Below are positions 42,577 to 49,018 of a DNA stretch of 64,000 bases, piece by piece (positions within the stretch are counted from its first letter, which is position 1; the number at the start of each line of letters is the position of its first letter). The translations under genes were made by a program, and so were the position numbers. Where the stretch lies: the NCBI GenBank assembly GCA_016793095.1, contig JAEUJQ010000046.1:1-64000 (forward strand), in the 5' to 3' direction. This stretch comes from Myxococcaceae bacterium (lineage in GTDB: Bacteria > Myxococcota > Myxococcia > Myxococcales > Myxococcaceae). The notes under the pieces are model-generated. The model saw only the letters and a program-made list of their open reading frames with translations. It did not search any database and was not told the origin of the DNA.

Positions 42577-43949
42577 GCCCGCCCAGCCACGCTCCGTTGC
42601 TGCCGACCGCGACCGCCAGCTCGCTGGCCGAATCAGCGGCCATGACCCTCGTCCGGACGCCTCGGGCGCTGCGCGTGCTGGCGCGGCTGATGGCCACGGG
42701 CTTCGTGATCACGGCCCTCGCGCTGCTGATCGTCCCCTGGCAACAGTCCATCTCTGGCAAGGGGCGCGTCGTGGCCTTCGCGCCCATGGAGCGGCAGCAG
42801 GAGATCACCGCGCCCATCGAGGGCAACGTCACCGAGTGGTACGTGCAGGAAGGCACGGTGGTGAAGCAGGGCGACAAGCTGTTCAAGATCACGGACAACG
42901 ACCCGGCGATCCTCCAGCGCCTGATGGACGAGCGCAACGCCGTGGTCGCGAGGCGAGAAGCCGCGGCCGCCCGCGCGGCGTCCCTCGTGTCGCGGCAGAA
43001 GGCGCTCGAGTCGTCGCGCGCGGCGGCGGTGAAGGGCGCCTCGAGCCGCGTCGCGATGGCGAAGCAACGCACCGCCGCTGCCACCCGCGCCAAGGAGGCC
43101 GCAGAGGAAGCCGAGCGCATCGCGCGCCTCAACGTCGATCGCCAGAAGCAACTGCAGAAGCAGGGCCTCGCCTCTGATCGGACCGTCGAACTCGCCGAGT
43201 TCGAGGCGGTGCGCTCGGCGACCGAGGTGCAGCGCGCCTTCGCGAACCTGCAGGCGGCGATGGGTGAAGAGCTGGCCCTCGAGCAGGATCAGGCGCGCGT
43301 CATGAACGACGTCACCGCGTCGATCGACGACGCCCGCGCCTCCGAGGCCTCGGCCCGCGCCGAGGAGGCCAACGCGTCGGCCGAGCTCGCCCGCCTCGAC
43401 GTTCGGCTCGCCCGCCAGGCCACCATGGAGGTGAAGGCCGCGATGGACGGCACCGTGCTGCGGCTCCTCAAGGGCATGGGCAACGTCTTCGTGAAGGGCG
43501 GCGAGCCGCTGCTGGTGCTCGTGCCTGACACCGAGGTGCGGGCGGTCGAGCTGTGGATCGACGGCAACGACATGCCCCTCGTGAGCAAGGACCGCGACGT
43601 GCGGCTGCAGTTCGAGGGGTGGCCCGCGGTGCAGTTCACCGGCTGGCCCTCGGTCGCGATCGGCACCTTCGGCGGGAAGGTGGCGGTGATCGACGCCTCG
43701 GACGACGGCTCGGGCCACTTCCGTCTGCTCATCCTGCCGGATCCCACCGACGCGAACGGCGACGGGCAGCTCGATCACCCGTGGCCGACGGGCCTGTACC
43801 TTCGCCAGGGCGTGCGGGTGAACGGCTGGGTGATGCTCGAGCAGGTCAAGCTGGGCTTCGAGCTGTGGCGGCGCTTCAACGCGTTCCCGCCCACCGTGAC
43901 GCCGGCGGACGCGCAGCCGAAGTCCGGCAAGGGCAAGGCAAAGGGATGA
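42573..43949 (+). CDS. HlyD-family membrane fusion protein
   Basis: This 458-aa periplasmic adaptor has one N-terminal membrane helix (~38-56), a lipoyl/biotinyl half-motif (EITAPIEGNVTEWYVQEGTVVKQGDKLF), a long coiled coil (~100-280, rich in Ala, Arg, Glu) and the matching second half (VKAAMDGTVLRLLKGMGN). A C-terminal Lys/Gly tail follows. It would bridge the inner-membrane ABC-like protein and the TolC-like channel. Start and stop overlap its neighbours by 4 bp (ATGA). Confidence 0.9.
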   Translation: MSPPSHAPLLPTATASSLAESAAMTLVRTPRALRVLARLMATGFVITALALLIVPWQQSISGKGRVVAFAPMERQQEITAPIEGNVTEWYVQEGTVVKQGDKLFKITDNDPAILQRLMDERNAVVARREAAAARAASLVSRQKALESSRAAAVKGASSRVAMAKQRTAAATRAKEAAEEAERIARLNVDRQKQLQKQGLASDRTVELAEFEAVRSATEVQRAFANLQAAMGEELALEQDQARVMNDVTASIDDARASEASARAEEANASAELARLDVRLARQATMEVKAAMDGTVLRLLKGMGNVFVKGGEPLLVLVPDTEVRAVELWIDGNDMPLVSKDRDVRLQFEGWPAVQFTGWPSVAIGTFGGKVAVIDASDDGSGHFRLLILPDPTDANGDGQLDHPWPTGLYLRQGVRVNGWVMLEQVKLGFELWRRFNAFPPTVTPADAQPKSGKGKAKG

Positions 43950-45445
43950 TCGGGGTCGTGCTCGCGGTCCTGCTCGGCGCTCCCACCGAGCCGGCCCTCG
44001 TCGGCGCCCCACGGCCCGGAGCGGTGGTGCACCGGGTGGCGATGGTGCCCTCGTGGAGCGTGAGCTCGACGATCACCACGGCCCCGGGCGAGGGCGACGG
44101 CGCGCTGCGCCTCGAGGCGGTGCTTGCCGCCGCCGATCAGGCGTACCCGACCCTGGTAGGCGCGCGCGCCGATCTCGCTGCCGCCGACGCCGACGCCCTC
44201 ACCGCCGAGGGCGCGTTCGACCCGGCCTTCAAGGCCCGGAGCTTCCTCACACCCGATCGCCTGGGGCCCTACCCCCAGCTGCGTCTCGACTCGGCGGTCG
44301 AGGGAGCCATTCCAGGCACGGGCGTGACGGCGTTCGCCGGGTACCGCATCGGCCAGCCGCTCTCGACCATCGGCATTCAGGCCTATTACCGCGAGCGCGA
44401 GACGTACCCCGCGGGTGAGCTGAGAGCGGGGGTGACCGCCCCGTTGTTGCGGAACCTGTGGATCGACCGGCGTCGGGCGAACCTCTCACGGACCGCGCTG
44501 GGCCAGGAGGGCGCGAAGGAGTCGCAGGCGGTGCTGCGCCTCGAGGTGGCCCGGGTCGCGGCGTTCCGCTACTGGGACTGGGTCGCTGCCGGGCGCCGGC
44601 GGGAGGTGGCGCGGGAGCTGTTGCGCATCGCCCGCGATCGCGACCGGCAGCTCTCGGTGCGGGTGAAGTCAGGCGACGTGCCCTTCTTCGATCAGCAGGA
44701 CAACCTGCGCGCCGTCGCGCAGCGGGAGGCGTTCGTCGTTCAGCTGCAGCGTGGCCTCGAGCAGGCCTCGTTCGAGCTCGCCCTCTTCCTGCGCGACGAC
44801 CGCGGCGACCCCGTTCAGCCTGACGACGCCCGGCTCCCAGGCGCGCTGCCCGAGCCGAGTCCGACGTTCGGCGACGACGCGAGCCTCGACGACGCGCTCG
44901 CCCGTCGTCCAGACGTCAGGCGCCTGCTGGTGCAGCACCGCCAGCAGCAGATCGAGGTGTCGTTCCAGAAGAACCAGCTCTGGCCGGGGCTCGACGTCGG
45001 CTTCGTCTTCTCGCAGGACCTGGGCCGTGACCCGGGCACTGCGGACCCGAAGCTCGGTCAGGCCGAGGTCGAGTTCCTCGCGCTCCTCGACGTGCCCCTG
45101 CTGTACCGCGCCCCGATTGGCCGCATTCGAAGCGCCGAGGCGGCGATCTCGAAGCTCGACGCGCAGCTCCGCCTCGCCAGAGATCGGGTCGCGGCCGACG
45201 TGAAGGACGCCCGGTCGGCGCTGGCGGCTGCGCGGGAGCGCATCACCTTCGCGCGCAAGGAGGTCGAGGTGGCGCTGAAGCTCGAGCAGGGCGAGCGCCA
45301 GCGCTTCGAGCTCGGGGACTCCACCCTGCTCTTCGTGAACCTGCGCGAGCAGCAGACGGCCGAAGCGAAGCTGCGCGAGATCGACGCGCTGCTGGACTAC
45401 CACCGCGCGGTCGCCTCCTTCCGCGCGGCGGTCGGCGCGCTCTGA
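43946..45445 (+). CDS. TolC-like outer-membrane efflux protein
   Basis: This 499-aa protein has a weak signal peptide and the two OEP repeats, LRLEAVLAAADQAYPTLVGARADL and SLDDALARRPDVRRLLVQ, each starting the helical hairpins of the TolC fold. Start ATG 43946 overlaps the HlyD stop; the long upstream frame is the HlyD gene in another frame. With its neighbours it completes a three-part envelope export system. Confidence 0.88.
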   Translation: MIGVVLAVLLGAPTEPALVGAPRPGAVVHRVAMVPSWSVSSTITTAPGEGDGALRLEAVLAAADQAYPTLVGARADLAAADADALTAEGAFDPAFKARSFLTPDRLGPYPQLRLDSAVEGAIPGTGVTAFAGYRIGQPLSTIGIQAYYRERETYPAGELRAGVTAPLLRNLWIDRRRANLSRTALGQEGAKESQAVLRLEVARVAAFRYWDWVAAGRRREVARELLRIARDRDRQLSVRVKSGDVPFFDQQDNLRAVAQREAFVVQLQRGLEQASFELALFLRDDRGDPVQPDDARLPGALPEPSPTFGDDASLDDALARRPDVRRLLVQHRQQQIEVSFQKNQLWPGLDVGFVFSQDLGRDPGTADPKLGQAEVEFLALLDVPLLYRAPIGRIRSAEAAISKLDAQLRLARDRVAADVKDARSALAAARERITFARKEVEVALKLEQGERQRFELGDSTLLFVNLREQQTAEAKLREIDALLDYHRAVASFRAAVGAL

Positions 45446-45469
45446 GTTCCCCGTCCGTCAGCAGTTCAG

Positions 45470-45640
45470 GTCCTGACGGTCCTCGCGGCGGTGGCGCGCT
45501 GAGCCGCTCAGCGAACGGACGTCGGCCCGCCACCGAGCGACCTCGTCGAGACCGATGGATCAAGTCGCGACGGTGCTCCCGGGTCTCGCGGTTGGCGCGC
45601 TGTTCCGGCCAGCTCAGCGGATCGGGTCGCGACGGTCCTC
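45470..45640 (-). repeat. Decayed copies of a Arg/Asp-coding repeat downstream of the D/R-rich gene
   Basis: Reading the minus strand, the end of the D/R-rich gene (RETREDRRDPIR) is followed after its stop by a degenerate copy translating as RETREHRRDLI (about 45600-45560) and another as HRREDRQDLNC (about 45515-45470). The first shares about 25 near-identical bases with the gene end. They look like tail duplications that lost the reading frame. Confidence 0.6.
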
Positions 45641-46288
45641 GCGGGTCTCGCGGCGGTCCTCGCGGAGCTCGCGGCGATCTTCCCGCTGCTCCACCTTCGT
45701 GCGCTGCAGATCGCGCTGCGCGAGGGTCACCACCTCGGCGTAGAGGACACGCTTCTTCGCCGTCGCGGCGGGGTCCACGAGGCCCTGCAGCGGCGCGAGC
45801 TCAGTGCGGATGACGAAGAGCCGGTTGCGCGCGGCTCGCTCGCGGGCGGCATCGCCCTTGTCGTCAGCGAGGTTGGCCTTGTCGCGCGCGAGGTCGCGGG
45901 CGTCATCTGCGACGACACCGGGCCGCCGTCCGAGCGCGAGATCCTGCCCGAGCTCGCGTCGATCCGAGCGCACCTCCCGGCGGTCCTCACGGACCTCCTG
46001 CTGCGCCTGCGCGACCTCGCGGTTCGCCTCGACCGCCTCGCGCGCCAGGTACGCCTGGAACTGCGCGTCGGCCGCCTTGATGCCGGCAGCGTCGTTCTTC
46101 GACACGGCCTGATCGTACGCGGCGAGGAACGCGCTCACAGCGCCGAGGTCTCTCGCGTCGTCGGCGACCTGGCGACGATCCTGCCGCAGGTCCTTCCGAT
46201 CGTTCGCGCGCTCCACCCGGTTGCGAATGGGCTGGGCCGAGCTGGCGAACGCGACGCAGACGGCGAGCACTCCGAGGATTCCCTTCAT
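45614..46288 (-). CDS. D/R-rich exported repeat protein
   Basis: This 224-aa protein has a signal peptide (GILGVLAVCVAFASSAQ) and is otherwise extremely rich in Asp, Arg and Glu, with repeated (D/E)DRR(E/Q) units (REDRREVRSDRRELG, EDRRELREDRRETRED). It should form a long highly charged helix in the periplasm or outside. AAGGAG lies well placed before ATG 46288. No family function is known; Asp/Arg alternation suggests salt-bridge-stabilised helices. Confidence 0.75.
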   Translation of the reverse strand: MKGILGVLAVCVAFASSAQPIRNRVERANDRKDLRQDRRQVADDARDLGAVSAFLAAYDQAVSKNDAAGIKAADAQFQAYLAREAVEANREVAQAQQEVREDRREVRSDRRELGQDLALGRRPGVVADDARDLARDKANLADDKGDAARERAARNRLFVIRTELAPLQGLVDPAATAKKRVLYAEVVTLAQRDLQRTKVEQREDRRELREDRRETREDRRDPIR

Positions 46289-46347
46289 GGTGTGTTCTCC
46301 TTTGTCTTCACTGGAACCCGGCCGGGACCGGGAGGTTGCTGCGACCT

Positions 46348-47337
46348 TCACCTACCTGTCGGCTGGATCATGCGAATGAGGCGCTCGAGGTCGCCGTGGA
46401 CCTCCAGACCGGCGACCTCCCCCACTTCTTCAAACACCGTCCCGCCTCCCACCTCCGACAGCCGCACCTCGATTCGGGCGTCGAGCGACTCTTCGACGCG
46501 CTTGTGCATCTCGGTGCGCACGGGCGCGTGCAGCAGGCCTCCAGCGGGCCGGGTGCTCGTCAGCTCGAGGCGATGGCGACGATCGGCGAACGCCAGATGA
46601 ACACGCTCGTCCTCGAGCACGAGGCGTTCGAGGCGCGCACCGGTCCAGGTCGCGAAGCGGTAGAGCGTGCCCTTGACCCAGAGCCCCGCGATGAGGCCGG
46701 GGAAGCTGCCGGTCAGCCACGGGATGATCGCCGCCGACGCGAGCACGCAGGCCTCGCGCGTCGCGAAGTGGTTCGACTGCATCCACACGTAGCCCGCGGG
46801 GAAGGCCTGGCCCCAGTCCTTCTCGAGGTACCCGACGCCGCCATCGAACGAGACCTCACGACCCTCGACGCTGAGGGTCCCCGACAGGGAGTGCCAGAGG
46901 CTCACGACGCCGTGGTAGCACTCCATGAACGGCGCCCAGGCGAAGGGGCCCATGATGCCCGGAGCGGCGAGCGTCACCGGCCACGGGTTCAGCTCCGAGA
47001 ACGAGAGCTGGCCCTGGAGCGGCCCCTCACGCAAGGCGAGCGAGACGCCCTTCGCTGAGAACGAGTTCGGGCCGACGCGCACGTCGAACGAGCCGACCTT
47101 CGCGTCGAACTCGGTGCGCTCATACCGGCAGAACCAGCTGCGCTTCGTCGCGCCGTCGAGCACCTGCACGAACGCCTCGCCGCCGCCTTCGGGGCCAAGG
47201 AAGATCCCGGGGATCACCGCCCAGCGCTGGGCGCGATCGGCCGTCACGAGCTTGACGTACCAGCCCTCGAAGAAGCGGCGCGTGCGCCCGTGGCCGTGGA
47301 AGCCCTCGGGGTGGAGCAAGGACGTGAAGAACCCCAT
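46348..47337 (-). CDS. Tocopherol cyclase-like protein
   Basis: This 329-aa protein matches the tocopherol cyclase-like family: FHGHGRTRRFFEGWYVKLV near residue 15, SLWHSLSGTL, YLEKDWGQAFPAGYVWMQSNHF (~180-200, the family hallmark) and PWLTGSFPGLIAGLW. Plant and cyanobacterial members close the chromanol ring of vitamin E; bacterial members are mostly uncharacterised and may act on other lipids. Start ATG 47337. A vitamin E pathway is not evident nearby. Confidence 0.78.
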   Translation of the reverse strand: MGFFTSLLHPEGFHGHGRTRRFFEGWYVKLVTADRAQRWAVIPGIFLGPEGGGEAFVQVLDGATKRSWFCRYERTEFDAKVGSFDVRVGPNSFSAKGVSLALREGPLQGQLSFSELNPWPVTLAAPGIMGPFAWAPFMECYHGVVSLWHSLSGTLSVEGREVSFDGGVGYLEKDWGQAFPAGYVWMQSNHFATREACVLASAAIIPWLTGSFPGLIAGLWVKGTLYRFATWTGARLERLVLEDERVHLAFADRRHRLELTSTRPAGGLLHAPVRTEMHKRVEESLDARIEVRLSEVGGGTVFEEVGEVAGLEVHGDLERLIRMIQPTGR

Positions 47338-47353
47338 GCGCCGTGCAGCGTAC

Positions 47354-48181
47354 TCACGTCTCGAAGGAGACCGGACAGCTGTCTTCGAAGAAGCGCTCCG
47401 CATGGGACTCGCCCGGCAGCACCGGCTCCCATCGCGCCAGCATTCGCTCGAGGGCCAGGTGTGGGACGACGCGCTCGCGGGTGGAGTTGCGGACCTGCTG
47501 CAGCCGCGCGCTCACCTCGAGCGAGACGAAGGTGACGTGACACCCGGCGTGAACGAGCCAGTCGAACAACCCCCGCCGCTCGCGCGCTCGCAGCAACGTC
47601 GAGTTCCACGCGAAGGGTCGGCCTTCCGCGATCAGCGCCCGGGCTCGCGCGAAGGCCGCCTGCCTGATCCGCTGGGGCTCTTCGCCGTGACCGATGGAGA
47701 GCTCGGCGCGGAGCGCGTCGAGCGAGACGACGGGACGAGCCGGGCATTCGCGGGCGAGCCAGGTGTCCTTTCCGGCGCCCGGCAGCCCCGACATCACCAG
47801 CACCTGTAGCCCCTCGGGCGCGGGGGGACGGGGGACGCGGCACGTGTCCCAGGCTCCGCTGGCCTCGACCGTCGCCCGCGCCTCACCTGAGAGCGGCGCG
47901 ACCTCATTCAACATGCGCCACGTGACGACCCTGAGGGTGGCGGCCGCGGGCGCAGCGGCCGAACGCACCAGCTCGACGCACTGCTCCCGGTGCACGAAGG
48001 GCACGCCCGCCCGCCAGAGCGCGACCCGGAGCGCCAACGCCTGGCCGGAGCTCCGGGCCGCCTCGACCGAAGGCCACGTGGAGCGCACACGCCGTGCCGC
48101 CTCGATGGACCACTCCCTGGCCGCCACACCGCTCCAGTCCGGGAGCGGCGGCAGACGGACGGCTGACGGGCGAGCGCTCAT
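47354..48181 (-). CDS. P-loop polynucleotide-kinase-like protein of the RNA-repair locus
   Basis: This 275-aa protein has an uncharacterised ~125-aa N-terminal helical part and a C-terminal kinase: Walker A GLPGAGKDT (132-140), SLDALR with probable base Asp155, FAWNSTLLRARER and a lid with Arg231/235/237 (RNSTRERVV). This order matches T4 Pnk/PNKP-type 5'-OH kinases. Its ATG overlaps the RNA ligase stop (ATGA), so a role in phosphorylating 5'-OH RNA ends before ligation is inferred. Confidence 0.78.
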   Translation of the reverse strand: MSARPSAVRLPPLPDWSGVAAREWSIEAARRVRSTWPSVEAARSSGQALALRVALWRAGVPFVHREQCVELVRSAAAPAAATLRVVTWRMLNEVAPLSGEARATVEASGAWDTCRVPRPPAPEGLQVLVMSGLPGAGKDTWLARECPARPVVSLDALRAELSIGHGEEPQRIRQAAFARARALIAEGRPFAWNSTLLRARERRGLFDWLVHAGCHVTFVSLEVSARLQQVRNSTRERVVPHLALERMLARWEPVLPGESHAERFFEDSCPVSFET

Positions 48182-48951
48182 GGCCTGACCCCGGCGAGCA
48201 GGTTGGGCACCAGCGGCCGGCTCGCCCAGTGAGATCCCGACGACGCGATCGCCTGTCTGAACCCCGGGCGCACGAACTTGCAGCGGCTGACGAACCGGCC
48301 CTCGCGCTCGAGGCGGAAGGCGAGGCCCTCCATCACGCCCGAGAGCTCGGTCTGGGCGCGCTCGCGGTCGAGGTCGAGGCCCCGCGCGACGATGAGCGCC
48401 TCGAAGGCGTCCTGCAGCCTGGGCGACGCGAACCGGCTTCGCCCGAGCAACGCCTCGACCGGCGGCAGCTCACGACCCGGGCCGCGCCAGAGCTCCGGCG
48501 CCTCGACGAAGCCCAGGCCCGAGAGCAGCCCCCGACGCTCCGCGGTGCCCAGGAAGCGCTGCGCCCCCAGCTCGAGCGCGTCGAAGACGAAGAGGTAGGC
48601 GCTCAGCGAGTCATAGAAGACGGTGTGCTTCGCGTAGAGCCACTCACCGTACAGCACGTACCGATCGCCGAGCCGCGCGAAGCAGGCTGGCGCCGCGGCC
48701 GCGACCTGCGCCTTGAGACGATCGAACCAGGGCTCGTTGCCGAGCAGGTGGGCGCGCGAGAAGAGCCAGGGACGACCCGACGCGTCGAAGCGCAGCCCGA
48801 TGTTGATGCCGTCGAGCTTCTCGGTCACGACGACCTCACCCTCGAGCGCGCGGCGACGCATGCGAGGCACGTCGTCGTCGCCCGGCTGGAGCTCGGATCC
48901 TTCGAGGTGCGGCGTGCGCGGGAACTTCACGATGTCCAACGGCGCACCCAT
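48178..48951 (-). CDS. RNA ligase (Rnl2-like)
   Basis: This 257-aa covalent nucleotidyltransferase has motif I EKLDG with Lys45 as AMP acceptor, motif III YGEWLYAK (Glu103), IIIa FVFDAL, motif IV MEGLAFR (Glu208) and motif V CKFVR (Lys225). It joins RNA 3'-OH and 5'-phosphate ends. ATG 48951 fits the family start; the extra nine codons upstream are unneeded. It is coupled to the kinase and divergent from the 868-aa end-processing protein. Confidence 0.88.
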   Translation of the reverse strand: MGAPLDIVKFPRTPHLEGSELQPGDDDVPRMRRRALEGEVVVTEKLDGINIGLRFDASGRPWLFSRAHLLGNEPWFDRLKAQVAAAAPACFARLGDRYVLYGEWLYAKHTVFYDSLSAYLFVFDALELGAQRFLGTAERRGLLSGLGFVEAPELWRGPGRELPPVEALLGRSRFASPRLQDAFEALIVARGLDLDRERAQTELSGVMEGLAFRLEREGRFVSRCKFVRPGFRQAIASSGSHWASRPLVPNLLAGVRP

Positions 48952-49018
48952 GGCGGACTCCGAGCTCTTCGCGGCCACGCGTTCAGGGAACGGGTCCTGC
49001 TACCGTCCACCGCGCGTC
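48952..49018. promoter_or_regulatory. Shared divergent promoter region of the RNA-repair locus
   Basis: The 67-bp gap separates the ligase-kinase pair and the 868-aa gene, so both promoters must lie here or within the coding ends. TACCGT (49001-49006), 12 bp before ATG 49019, is a possible -10. No RtcR-type enhancer or sigma54 -24/-12 site was seen. Confidence 0.4.
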
